DNA from: Burkholderiales bacterium
Lineage (GTDB): Bacteria; Pseudomonadota; Gammaproteobacteria; Burkholderiales; SG8-41
Reading direction: 5' to 3'
Assembly (NCBI GenBank): GCA_019744975.1
Contig: JAIETP010000027.1
Coordinates: forward strand, 46,151-110,150
DNA: 64,000 nt
Part shown: positions 7,843 through 16,144 of the stretch, in pieces
Numbering within the stretch: position 1 is the stretch's first letter
Layout: each line of letters opens with the position of its first letter
The notes under the pieces: generated by a model
Databases searched by the model: none
The model's input: the letters and a program-made list of their open reading frames with translations, nothing else
What the model was told of the DNA's origin: nothing
Program-made: the position numbers and the translations under genes

Positions 7843-8544
7843 TCAGAAATCAATTTCGTAACCAGCCCCGCGCAGATTGGGCCGGAACTCCGCGGCGGTC
7901 AGACGACGCACAAATTCGCGCGCCAGTTCGGGTTGTGCGGCGCGTGCGGCGATACCCGCGGTGTAGACCGTTTTCATCTGGAACTCATCGGGCAGCGGGC
8001 CGACATAAGTCACCCCTGCAATCGGCAGTATTTCGGTGTTCTGGGTGATGCCCAGCTCGAAATTTCCGTTGCTCGCCGCCAGCCAGTTCATCGCCGCATT
8101 GCCGTTGGGGAAAAACTGCATACGGTCCTCGACCTGGGAAGCCACGCCGAGACGCTCCATCAGTTTCATCACGATCTTGCCCGCCGTCGCCGTTGCCGGA
8201 TCCGGACAGACGATGACCGAGGCGGCAAGAATATTGCCGCGCAGCGCTTCGCGGCTGCGTACTTCAGGCAAGGGTGTGCCGGCGCGTACCGCGACGCCGG
8301 TGCCGACCTTGCCGATGTCAGTCACCGAAGACACGGCCACCATTCCACCGGAAACCAGGTCCTGGATCAGTTGCGCGCTGAGGACGATGACGTCGACCGG
8401 CTCGCCGCCGACCATGCGCGCCTTCATGGCGCCGACCGCGCCGAACGCGGCCTCGACCTCATGTCCGTCACGTCGCAATCCGGCGATCACCTGCTCACAA
8501 ACAGCCTGTGCCGCCCCGGCGCTCAGCAAGCGCAATACCGCCAT
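7843..8544 (-). CDS. ModA-like substrate-binding protein without signal peptide
   Basis: 233 residues resembling molybdate-type/extracellular solute-binding proteins (SBP_bac_11-like). It opens MAVLRLLSAGAAQAV, followed by a helix and FGAVGAMKARMVGGEPVDVIVL, the beta-strand/loop pattern of ModA folds. There is no N-terminal signal peptide or lipobox, and no ModB/ModC partner nearby, so a transport role is doubtful. Comparable proteins stand alone next to carboxylate-catabolism genes. GGAGG lies eight bases before the ATG. It may sense or sequester a metabolite in the cytoplasm, which is inference. Confidence 0.75.
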   Translation of the reverse strand: MAVLRLLSAGAAQAVCEQVIAGLRRDGHEVEAAFGAVGAMKARMVGGEPVDVIVLSAQLIQDLVSGGMVAVSSVTDIGKVGTGVAVRAGTPLPEVRSREALRGNILAASVIVCPDPATATAGKIVMKLMERLGVASQVEDRMQFFPNGNAAMNWLAASNGNFELGITQNTEILPIAGVTYVGPLPDEFQMKTVYTAGIAARAAQPELAREFVRRLTAAEFRPNLRGAGYEIDF

Positions 8545-8662
8545 GGCATTTCCCTCCGGAATGGATAACCGCTGGATGTTACCAGCCCCCCTGTCGAACT
8601 CCTACCCCCGCACCCGCCCCGAATTGCCCTGGTAAAGTCCATGGCGTACTCTTGACCACATC

Positions 8663-8986
8663 ATGAAACGCGTCCACAACGCCCGGCACATCACCGAAGC
8701 CCACCTGATCCGCGGTTTTCTGGAGTCGCATGGAATAGATGCCCTGGTCCGCGGCGACTTCCTCACCGGGGGCTGGGGCGAATTGCCGGTAGACGTCTGC
8801 GCGGTATGGATTACCGACGACAGCCGCCTCGATGAAGCCGACCAGCTGCTGCGGAATTTCCTCAGCGGCTCACTGGCGCGTATTCATGCCGGCCCGGACT
8901 GGTCATGTCCGCATTGCAATGAAACCATTGAAGGCCAGTTCACCGCCTGCTGGCGATGCGGGGGGCAGGGACCGCTGCCTGCCTGA
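8663..8986 (+). CDS. DUF2007 domain protein with C-terminal zinc ribbon
   Basis: 107 residues. The N-terminal half (RHITEAHLIRGFLESHGIDA, then VDVCAVWI and ADQLLRNFLSG) matches the DUF2007 'putative signal transducing protein' fold, a small PII-like alpha/beta module. The C terminus carries two Cys pairs (CPHC near residue 83 and CWRC near 96), forming a probable zinc ribbon. The function is unknown. It stands alone between two minus-strand operons. Confidence 0.75.
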   Translation: MKRVHNARHITEAHLIRGFLESHGIDALVRGDFLTGGWGELPVDVCAVWITDDSRLDEADQLLRNFLSGSLARIHAGPDWSCPHCNETIEGQFTACWRCGGQGPLPA

Positions 8987-9083
8987 TAACCGGCAAACGG
9001 GCCATTGAATGGACTGCCGAAGGGGCCAAGACCACCAAACACCGGCGCATGCGGTGTCAATAGCCGGCGATAACAAAGCGTCA

Positions 9084-9824
9084 TCACTGTGACACGACGT
9101 TCGCCCGGTCACCGGCAATACGACCATCCACCAGTTCAACGATGCGATCGCAGCGCGCGGCCAGTCTTGGATCATGGGTGACAATCAGCAATGCCGTACC
9201 GAATTCGCGGTTAAAACGACGCAGCAAGGCAAAAATACTGTCGCTGGTGGCCGTGTCGAGATTTCCGGTGGGCTCGTCTGCCAGCACCAGTTGGGGTTCC
9301 TGTACCAGCGCACGCGCAATCGCCACGCGCTGCTGCATGCCTCCGGACAGCTCCTGCGGCTTCTTGTCATGGGCTTTGCTCAAACCCACAGCGTCAAGCA
9401 GCGTCGCGGCGCGGGCACGCAAGTCGGTGGCCAGCCGCCGGCCGCCATCAGCGCCGGCGCCGCGCCGCTGTCCGATCAGCCCCGGCATCATCACGTTTTC
9501 CAGCGCCGTGAATGCAGGCAGCAGGTGGTGAAACTGGAAAATGAAACCCAGCACCGCATGCCGGGCGTTGGTGCGCTCATCATCATTGAAGCCGGTCACG
9601 TCACGGCCTGAAAGGTGGTAACTGCCTCCGGAAGCGGCTTCAAGCAAGCCGATGTTGTTCAACAGCGTACTTTTACCCGACCCCGAAGGTCCGATCAACG
9701 CGGTAAATTCACCCGGCTGGATGGCGAGGTCAATGCCATGCAGCACTTCCTCTTCGTTAGGCAGGCCTGTGTTGTAGGTTTTGCGCAAACCCTGCAGCCG
9801 TACCAGTGGTTCGCCGCCGGCCAT
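9084..9824 (-). CDS. ABC transporter ATP-binding protein (LolD/MacB-like)
   Basis: 246 residues with all ABC ATPase motifs: Walker [13 protein letters not shown] near residue 41, Q-loop [19 protein letters not shown], signature [15 protein letters not shown], Walker [13 protein letters not shown] and switch His in IVTHD. The insert after the signature region and EPTGNLD place it with the LolD/MacB/FtsE class, which couples to FtsX-type permeases. The permease gene lies three bases upstream and a periplasmic adaptor precedes that, so this is the motor of a tripartite mechanotransmission-type exporter. Confidence 0.93.
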   Translation of the reverse strand: MAGGEPLVRLQGLRKTYNTGLPNEEEVLHGIDLAIQPGEFTALIGPSGSGKSTLLNNIGLLEAASGGSYHLSGRDVTGFNDDERTNARHAVLGFIFQFHHLLPAFTALENVMMPGLIGQRRGAGADGGRRLATDLRARAATLLDAVGLSKAHDKKPQELSGGMQQRVAIARALVQEPQLVLADEPTGNLDTATSDSIFALLRRFNREFGTALLIVTHDPRLAARCDRIVELVDGRIAGDRANVVSQ

Positions 9825-9827
9825 CGC

Positions 9828-11054
9828 TCAGCCTCTGATCGCCTGCGCGGGATCCAGCCGTGCGGCATTGCGGGCCGGCAAGGCCGCGGAGAGCAGGCCG
9901 AGCGCAGCGGCGGCGAGGATAACAATGCCGATCAGCTGAACGTCATAATCCAGCGAAAAAAGTGCCCGGCCTTCGGCATCGCGCAACACATGGCTGAACA
10001 CCACGATCAGCAGGTATCCCAGCATCGAACCCAGCAGCGCGCCCGCCACGCCGACGATGACCCCCTGCCACAGGAACACGCGCAGCATCTGCCGCCGTGT
10101 TGCGCCGACCGCGCGCAGAATGCCGATTTCCTTGCGCTTTTGCACGACCGACACCACCAGCACGCTGGCGATGCCCAGTACCACGACGATCGAAATAAAC
10201 ACCTTGATCAGCGTGGTCATGATGTTCTGGTTGTTGATCGCGGTAAAAATGAAGGTGTTGGTCTGGATCCAGTCCTCGATCAACTGGCCGGATTGCGTAC
10301 GCAGCCGGGCCGCCACTTCTTCCGCCTTCATCATCTCCAGCACCGAGACGTCAAGGTTGGTCACCCGGCCCGGAATGCCCAAGAGGCTCTGGGCGGCGCG
10401 CAAGTCGATATAGACGTAGCGGCGGTTCAACTCCCGCGAGCCAAGATCAAGCAATGCGCGGATACGGAACACTTCGCTGCCGCCCTGCGCGGACTGCACA
10501 CGAATCCGGTCGCCGAGCACGGCACCCAGATCCTTTGCCAGCTCGATACCGATCAGGGCATCGCCCGGACCGAGCTGCAGTACGCCGGCGCTGATCTTGT
10601 CATCAAGGCGCACCACGCGCAGGTAACGCTCCAGCTCCGTGCCCAGCAGCACCACCGAGCGCGAGGCATCGCCCTTGATGCCCAGTGCCGAACCCGATGC
10701 GACCGGCGCCACTGCCCTGACCCCCGTTGTCTGCTCCACGGCCTGCAACAGGGTCTGCCAGCCGTCGATGGTGGTCAGCCGCTGGGGGCGTGCCTGCAGT
10801 GAAAATATGCGCGGTAGCTCGATGCCGCCGGCGATCAGGGGCGCCACCGTTTCTTCAGGCGGCTTCACCACGATATGCGGCTGTGCGCCGGTCACCCGTC
10901 TGATCAGATCCGCCTGCACACCGGCAAGAACGGCGGTAATGAAAAAAATGACCGCAACGCCGATCCCGGCGCCACCGACGGTCAATGCAGTCTGCATGCG
11001 GCCCTCGCGCAGGAAGCGCAAGGCCACCGTCAACTCAAAACCCAGGGCGGTCAT
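9828..11054 (-). CDS. ABC transporter permease, FtsX/MacB-type
   Basis: 408 residues with the MacB/LolC topology: one N-terminal transmembrane helix (about 20-42), a large periplasmic domain (about 45-270), then three helices near the C terminus in the FtsX region (SIVVVLGIASVLVVSVVQKR, LRAVGATRRQMLRVFLWQG). Such permeases transmit ATP hydrolysis to a periplasmic adaptor to expel lipids, peptides or small molecules. Its ATG overlaps the adaptor's stop codon (ATGA), indicating translational coupling. The cargo is unknown. Confidence 0.9.
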   Translation of the reverse strand: MTALGFELTVALRFLREGRMQTALTVGGAGIGVAVIFFITAVLAGVQADLIRRVTGAQPHIVVKPPEETVAPLIAGGIELPRIFSLQARPQRLTTIDGWQTLLQAVEQTTGVRAVAPVASGSALGIKGDASRSVVLLGTELERYLRVVRLDDKISAGVLQLGPGDALIGIELAKDLGAVLGDRIRVQSAQGGSEVFRIRALLDLGSRELNRRYVYIDLRAAQSLLGIPGRVTNLDVSVLEMMKAEEVAARLRTQSGQLIEDWIQTNTFIFTAINNQNIMTTLIKVFISIVVVLGIASVLVVSVVQKRKEIGILRAVGATRRQMLRVFLWQGVIVGVAGALLGSMLGYLLIVVFSHVLRDAEGRALFSLDYDVQLIGIVILAAAALGLLSAALPARNAARLDPAQAIRG

Positions 11055-12262
11055 CGCAGGTCGCGGACGCGGGCACCGGCCTCCACGTCGCGATTGATGA
11101 TCACGTGCTCACCGGCTTTGAGGCCCTCGATGATTGCAACGCGCCCCTGGGACTGCAGGCCGGTGCGCACAGCCACCCTGACTGCCACGCCGTCGCGCTC
11201 GACCAGCAGCCAAGGCGCATCGGTCTGCAACTGCCGCACACTGTCGGCCGGCAGCATAATGGCCTGCTTCAACAGGGGACCCTGCAGGTCCATGGCAATG
11301 GTCATGTCGGACTTCAGCAACGGCGGCGGTTTGGGCACATCGAGTCGCAACTCCACCGTGCCGCGCGCGGCATCTATGCCTGGCGACACGTAATTCACCA
11401 CCGCCTCGAAACGCTCGTTCGGAAACGCATCAGCGGCAGCCGTTGCCACGGCCCCGGTCCTGATCAGAGGCAGGTTTTTCTCGTCGACCTGTACGATCAG
11501 CCGCACCGGCCCGTCGAGCGCCAGGGTCATCATTTTCCGCCCCGGCTGGGCAATATCGCCGGGCTCGATCAGGCGCTCAAGCACCACCCCGGCGGCTGGC
11601 GCGCGAATCAGCGTTTGTGACAGCCGCGCCTGCGCAAGCAGAAGCGCGGCTTCGGCCTCGACCAGCAGGCTTTGCGCCTGCTGCGCTTCGGCGCCGGCGG
11701 CGGACTGCGCAGTCGTCTGCGCACGCGCACTTTCGAGCTGACTTCGCGCCACATCGAGCTGCCGCTCCGCATCGTCCACACGCGAGCGACTGACAAAGCC
11801 CTTCGCCAGCAAGTCGCGTGCACGCTGTGCTTCGCGTTCGGCCAGCGTGAGATTGGCCAAGGCCTGTTGTTGTGCAGCCTGCGCCATAGGCAAGGCCAGG
11901 GTTTTCACCGAAGACACCCGCGCCCGCGCCCTGGTCACCGCAGCCTCAGCCTGGGCCACGGCAGCTTTCAGTTCACGCGGGTCGAGTTCGACCAGAATTT
12001 CATCGGCAGCCACGCGCGCGCCCTCGCGCACCCGCACCGTCTCAACCCTGCCGGTAATCGTCGCGCCGATGTCGACCCGTGACGGGGCCAGCACCCGGCC
12101 GCTCGCCACCACGCTGGTCTGGATATCGGCAGGCACTGCGCTGATCAGTTGCACGGCAACGTTTGCCGGCCGCAGCATGAACAAGGTCAGCGCCGCCAGC
12201 AGCAGCACGATCACAATGATGGATATCTTGCGGCGCATGGACAACCGCTGCTCGCCGGTCAC
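11051..12262 (-). CDS. periplasmic adaptor subunit (HlyD/MacA-like)
   Basis: 403 residues with an N-terminal membrane anchor (about residues 10-27), a lipoyl half-motif (GRVETVRVREGARVAADEIL), a long coiled-coil hairpin (about 95-195, with repeated Ala/Gln/Arg heptads) and a beta-barrel domain (VRLIVQVDEKNLPLIRTGA). It bridges the ABC permease and probably an outer-membrane channel. The start is a GTG overlapping the stop of the upstream MmgE/PrpD gene (GTGA); Met-9 at 12238 is an alternative. No TolC-like gene is in the window. Confidence 0.88.
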   Translation of the reverse strand: MTGEQRLSMRRKISIIVIVLLLAALTLFMLRPANVAVQLISAVPADIQTSVVASGRVLAPSRVDIGATITGRVETVRVREGARVAADEILVELDPRELKAAVAQAEAAVTRARARVSSVKTLALPMAQAAQQQALANLTLAEREAQRARDLLAKGFVSRSRVDDAERQLDVARSQLESARAQTTAQSAAGAEAQQAQSLLVEAEAALLLAQARLSQTLIRAPAAGVVLERLIEPGDIAQPGRKMMTLALDGPVRLIVQVDEKNLPLIRTGAVATAAADAFPNERFEAVVNYVSPGIDAARGTVELRLDVPKPPPLLKSDMTIAMDLQGPLLKQAIMLPADSVRQLQTDAPWLLVERDGVAVRVAVRTGLQSQGRVAIIEGLKAGEHVIINRDVEAGARVRDLR

Positions 12263-13653
12263 TGTCGTGCCAGGAAATCGCGCACAGTCACTTCGTTGTG
12301 CAAACGCCAGATGCGCGCAATGATCTCCTGCATTTCACCAGCCGTCGCGGCGCCGGAGTAGGCGACCAGCCGCTGCGCCTTGTCTTCCAGTTCAGGGCGT
12401 GACAGCGTGTTCTCCGGGTCGCCCTTGGGCGTTTCTACCCTGCACTCCAGCGTACGCCCGTCACCGGTCTGCACTGTCACGCGGCCGATCCAGCGCCGCG
12501 GGTAGGCGGCATCGATATCTTTGTCAAAAACCATCGTCACACGGTCATGAAATTTACGTAACTCATTATTTTTAATTGATTTTTCAGTAAAGTCCGCGAG
12601 TGAGGCACGACCCAGCGTGGCAATCATCGCGAGCACAAAACCCATGGAGAACTTGGACTGATGCACGGTCTGCGGATCGGTCACCGGCCCCAGCACATCG
12701 ATCGCTCCCTGGTGCACATGCGCAGTCACCTTCACGATGTCATCCGCCTTGAGCTGGTGCTGCCGCATCAAGGTCTGCAGGGCATCCGCTGCGGGATGGG
12801 TGTGGCGGCAGGACGCATGGAACTTGAACGAAGTCTCAGCCGTCGCCCAGCGTGTACCCAGGCCGTCGACCAGCCAGCGCGCATCGGCATCGCTGGACAT
12901 GCCTGCGGCCATGCCCTGCCTGCCTTCGAGTATGTCGCGCGCGCCGGTAAAACCGTCACGGGCAATGTATGCCGCCATCAAGCCGTCGGCCGCCGCTTTC
13001 GCGGTATGCAGTTGTTTGGAATCCGCGGCATCGCGCAGGAATTCCCACAATCCTGCGGCCATCGTACCGGCGGAACCGAGGCAATGCTGCATTTTGCCGG
13101 CATCGAGTTTCAGCACATGCGCCACACCGGCGGCGGCGGCTAGTTTGCCCGCGGTGCCGGTGGTGTGAAATATTTTGTAATGCGAACGGCCGAGAAATTC
13201 GCCGACACGCACACCGCATTCATAACCGGCAACCGCGGCTGCAATCAGATCCCTGCCGGTGGCGCCGACATCCTGCGCCGCGGCCAGCACAGCGGGAAAC
13301 ACCACCGTACCCGGATGCAGCACCGAACTGTTGTGCAGATCATCCTGCTCGACAAAATGCGAAGCAGCGCCGTTGACCAGCGCCGCAAACAACGGCGACG
13401 TGTGTTTGCGGGTCAACAGATTCTCGGCGGTACCGTCCCCGGGCCCCATCGCAGCGGCAAACGCAGCGATCGTCGATACCGGCCGCGCGCCCTTGCCGGC
13501 CAGCGCCGAGGCGAACCAGTCGAGAAACAACTCTTCGGTGCGCGCCACGACCGGCTCCGGCAGATCTTCATAACGGATCGATGCGAGAAAGGCGCTGAGT
13601 GTCTGCGACGGACTGGCGGCGGGCGCCGATTGTTTCTTGACGGACATTTGCAT
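12259..13653 (-). CDS. MmgE/PrpD family protein (second paralogue)
   Basis: 464 residues of the MmgE/PrpD family: TEELFLDWFASALAGKGARP near residue 42, ASHFVEQDDLHNSSVLHPG near 98 (the THGxDFDD region of relatives reads VEQDDLHN), and FKFHASCRHTHPAADAL in the second domain. Hydro-lyase or isomerase activity on a hydroxyacid is presumed. It overlaps the exporter adaptor gene by four bases and is divergent from a citryl-CoA-lyase-like gene 106 bases away, hinting that all serve one carboxylate pathway. Confidence 0.83.
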   Translation of the reverse strand: MQMSVKKQSAPAASPSQTLSAFLASIRYEDLPEPVVARTEELFLDWFASALAGKGARPVSTIAAFAAAMGPGDGTAENLLTRKHTSPLFAALVNGAASHFVEQDDLHNSSVLHPGTVVFPAVLAAAQDVGATGRDLIAAAVAGYECGVRVGEFLGRSHYKIFHTTGTAGKLAAAAGVAHVLKLDAGKMQHCLGSAGTMAAGLWEFLRDAADSKQLHTAKAAADGLMAAYIARDGFTGARDILEGRQGMAAGMSSDADARWLVDGLGTRWATAETSFKFHASCRHTHPAADALQTLMRQHQLKADDIVKVTAHVHQGAIDVLGPVTDPQTVHQSKFSMGFVLAMIATLGRASLADFTEKSIKNNELRKFHDRVTMVFDKDIDAAYPRRWIGRVTVQTGDGRTLECRVETPKGDPENTLSRPELEDKAQRLVAYSGAATAGEMQEIIARIWRLHNEVTVRDFLARQ

Positions 13654-13758
13654 GGTGGACTCCGGTATCAGCGGTATTTTAAAACAAACCCCGCGTTTTA
13701 CCCGGAGAAAATTACCGGTGTTAAGCTTCCCGGCACCATAAAAAACCGGGGATCAGAC

Positions 13759-14535
13759 ATGGCAAAACGCAAATCCATACGCACCGACATCGCCTGGAGC
13801 GCTGTTGACCGCATCACCGTCAAGGGCCATGACCTGTGCAGCGAAATCCTCGGCAAGCTGTCGCTGGGCGACATGGCCTTTCTTGAAATCACCGACCGCC
13901 TGCCGACGTCGAGCGAGTCCGTGATGTTCAATGCCATCGCGGTGACACTGGTTGAACACGGCCTGACGCCGAGTTCGATCGCCGCGCGCATGACCTACAC
14001 CGGTGCGCCGGAAGCCATGCAGGCCGCGGTCGCCGCCGGTCTGTGCGGGCTGGGCAGCGTGTTTGTCGGCAGCATGGAAACCGCGGCGCGCATGCTGCAG
14101 GAAGCCCTGCCCGATCCCGGCGTCAATGCCGACCTCGACCAGCTCGCCGTGCAGATCGTTGAACGCTTTCACTCACGAAAACAAATCGTCCCCGGCATCG
14201 GTCACACCTTGCACAAGCCGGTGGATCCGCGTGCGCCGCGGCTGTTCGCCATCGCAGCCGAACAGGGTTACGACGGCCCTTATGTGAAACTGATGCAAAA
14301 AGTCGGCGCGCAGGCGGAAAAGGTTTACGGCAAATCGCTGCCGGTCAACGCCACCGGCGCCATCGGCGCGATTGCCAGCGAGCTCAAGTTACCGTGGAAA
14401 ATCGTCCGTGGCATCGGCGTACTGGCACGTGCCATCGGCCTCGTCGGCCATATCCTCGAGGAAATGAAAAACCCGATGGCCTACGAAATCAAGCAGCGGG
14501 CGGAAGAGGAAGCGACGGCGCATTTGCGCAATTAA
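13759..14535 (+). CDS. citrate synthase-like protein, probable citryl-CoA lyase
   Basis: 258 residues, about two-thirds the size of a real citrate synthase, lacking the N-terminal part. The preserved core contains GIGHTLHKPVDPRAPRL (active-site His), a small-domain segment near residue 180 and IGLVGHILEEMKNPMAYEIK at the end, which carries an Arg/Glu-rich CoA-contact region. Short members of this family act as citryl-CoA lyases, splitting (S)-citryl-CoA or a methylated analogue into acetyl-CoA and oxaloacetate. The start at 13759 is chosen because similarity begins at MAKRKSIRTDIAW; the open frame upstream overlaps the opposite gene and is not coding. Confidence 0.82.
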   Translation: MAKRKSIRTDIAWSAVDRITVKGHDLCSEILGKLSLGDMAFLEITDRLPTSSESVMFNAIAVTLVEHGLTPSSIAARMTYTGAPEAMQAAVAAGLCGLGSVFVGSMETAARMLQEALPDPGVNADLDQLAVQIVERFHSRKQIVPGIGHTLHKPVDPRAPRLFAIAAEQGYDGPYVKLMQKVGAQAEKVYGKSLPVNATGAIGAIASELKLPWKIVRGIGVLARAIGLVGHILEEMKNPMAYEIKQRAEEEATAHLRN

Positions 14536-14643
14536 AATTGCTCCGCAGCGCAACATCTGTAACGGTTGACAATGTCATGGACCGGCGCAGAATCGCCATT
14601 CCTGACGATCGTCCGATCGCCGGAAATCCAGGGGAGACAAAAA

Positions 14644-15252
14644 ATGAAGCGACTGTATGCGATTGTCCTGGTTGCCGCCGCGCTGCTGCTTGCCGGCTGC
14701 GCCAGCACATCCTCGCCAGGCTGGATCACGTTGATCGACGGTGAAAAAGGTCTGGAAAACTTCAACCGCATCGGGGACGCCAACTGGCGCGCCGAGGGCG
14801 GCGCCATTGTTGCCGACAAGGCCAAGGGTTCCTCGCATCTTGTCACCAAAAACTCCTACAGGAATTTTGAAATTTATGCCGAGTTCTGGGCGGACACCAC
14901 GACCAACAGCGGCATTTTCATGCGCGCATCCGATCCCAAAAAAATCGGCGCTGACAATTCCTACGAGGTCAATATTTTTGACCAACGCCCCGGTCAGGAA
15001 TACACCACCGGCGCCATAGTCAATTTCGCCCAAGTCAAGGCTCCGTATCCCAGGGCCGGCGGCAAATGGAACACCTTCGAGATCCATGCCAACGGCCCGG
15101 AATTGACGGTCAAGTTCAACGGCAATGTGACCGTCAGCACCACGAACAGCCAGTTCAAGGAAGGCCCGTTCTCGCTGCAGTTCGCCAACGGCGCGAAGGA
15201 TGCACCGGGCGGCCCCATCAAGTGGCGCAAGGTGATGGTCCGGCCGCTGTAA
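14644..15252 (+). CDS. DUF1080 (3-keto-disaccharide hydrolase-like) lipoprotein
   Basis: 202 residues. A lipoprotein signal peptide with lipobox LLAGC ends at Cys-19. The mature part is one DUF1080 domain (concanavalin-like jelly roll) with the family landmarks GWITLIDGEKGLENF, FEIYAEFWADTTTNSGIFMR and GGKWNTFEIHANGPELTVKFNG. The domain is found in sugar-binding and 3-ketoglycoside hydrolase proteins, and the ligand here is unknown. GGGGAGA lies seven bases before the ATG. A strong terminator follows 20 bases after the stop, so the gene looks monocistronic. Confidence 0.88.
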   Translation: MKRLYAIVLVAAALLLAGCASTSSPGWITLIDGEKGLENFNRIGDANWRAEGGAIVADKAKGSSHLVTKNSYRNFEIYAEFWADTTTNSGIFMRASDPKKIGADNSYEVNIFDQRPGQEYTTGAIVNFAQVKAPYPRAGGKWNTFEIHANGPELTVKFNGNVTVSTTNSQFKEGPFSLQFANGAKDAPGGPIKWRKVMVRPL

Positions 15253-15271
15253 TCCGGCAGGACAAACAAAA

Positions 15272-15294
15272 GGGGCGCGATGCGCCCCTTTTTT
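15272..15294 (+). terminator. Rho-independent terminator after the DUF1080 gene
   Basis: GGGGCGC (15272-15278) pairs with GCGCCCC (15282-15288) around a three-base loop, followed by six T. An A-rich run precedes the stem, so it could also serve the small lipoprotein gene read from the other strand, which stops at 15344. Confidence 0.85.
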
Positions 15295-15343
15295 ATGCCT
15301 GAAAAATCGTTTGCCGTTCTTGTTTGTTTACCTTATTTGCCCT

Positions 15344-15541
15344 TCATTTTTTTGCTTCATTCGCGGCATCCTGGATTTTTTCACCGGCCTGCTCGATTTT
15401 TTCGCCGGCTTTTTGCACCGCGTTGTCGAACGCCTTGCCGGCGCGTTCGGCCGGACCCTCTTCCTTCTTGCAGGCCGACAAACCCGCCATCAGCATGCCC
15501 ATCGCCAATGCGATCGCGGCACTCTTTTTGAAATTCATCAT
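15344..15541 (-). CDS. small entericidin-like lipoprotein
   Basis: 65 residues: a signal peptide with lipobox LSAC, then a short charged amphipathic region (EKIEQAGEKIQDAANEAKK) of the kind found in entericidin/YgdI-like and BON-associated small lipoproteins. The function is not known; such proteins are usually envelope-stress related. The start at 15541 is preferred because AGGAG lies six bases upstream. The ATG at 15547 abuts the ribosome site, and another ATG follows at 15538. Confidence 0.7.
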   Translation of the reverse strand: MMNFKKSAAIALAMGMLMAGLSACKKEEGPAERAGKAFDNAVQKAGEKIEQAGEKIQDAANEAKK

Positions 15542-15607
15542 GTTCATCTCCTATCATGGTCTGCAATGGTTTGCGAAGCTTGGATCGGCAGCCCCCTTTT
15601 ACTCATC

Positions 15608-16102
15608 TTAACCGGTCTGCCGAATGAAATCCGGAATAATCCCCAGCCTCCGATAACGGCGCAGCGTCACCGCCGGTAGCGCGCTGAAACTGCGGACCAT
15701 CTTCCGGCAGCCGGGCTCACCGCAATTGCATCGCATTTTCCACACGTCGTCCGCACCGAGCAGCGTCGAGTAGTCGTGGGTGACCTCATCGCCGACAGCG
15801 ATGGGCCGGATGGCCCGCAACAACAAGCGGCGACCGGTTTTGACGATGCCGGCATTGGGATTGCAGGAATGGTTCGCATAAGCGCCGATTTCACCCTCTG
15901 GATCCAGGTAATGATCGGCGTCGTAGCGAAAACAGTTTTCACCGCGCCGTGGATCATTGTCCCAGTACTGCCACACCACCTCGGCGGTAACGACCTCGCC
16001 CCTGATCCGGCAAACAGTCACGCCGGGCGCAAACGCCTTCAGTGCAACAATGCCGAGGCCATTGCGCACCGGATGCACCGCGAGATTTTTTTCGGCAGTC
16101 AT
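15608..16102 (-). CDS. SET domain protein (lysine methyltransferase-like)
   Basis: 164 residues forming a compact SET domain: GLGIVALKAFAPG (SAM-binding N-terminal strand), YANHSCNPNAGIV near residue 75 (the pseudoknot NHSC motif), VGDEVTHDYST (catalytic Tyr) and a post-SET Cys cluster CNCGEPGCRK that would bind zinc. The motifs for SAM-dependent Lys methylation are intact. Bacterial free-standing SET proteins have few known substrates, so the target is unknown. It lies 42 bases downstream of prpE on the same strand. Confidence 0.85.
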   Translation of the reverse strand: MTAEKNLAVHPVRNGLGIVALKAFAPGVTVCRIRGEVVTAEVVWQYWDNDPRRGENCFRYDADHYLDPEGEIGAYANHSCNPNAGIVKTGRRLLLRAIRPIAVGDEVTHDYSTLLGADDVWKMRCNCGEPGCRKMVRSFSALPAVTLRRYRRLGIIPDFIRQTG

Positions 16103-16144
16103 GACGCCAATTTTAACTGCACAGACCGGTGACCTGCTGCTGAT

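Noticed and set aside
8884..9087. 67-codon minus-strand frame overlapping the DUF2007 gene end
   Set aside because: Gly/Pro-rich but mostly antisense to a supported gene, with no supporting ribosome site.
13165..13758. N-terminal extension of the citryl-CoA-lyase-like gene
   Set aside because: It overlaps the opposite MmgE/PrpD gene, is Arg/Gly-rich and unrelated to the family; the real start is at 13759.
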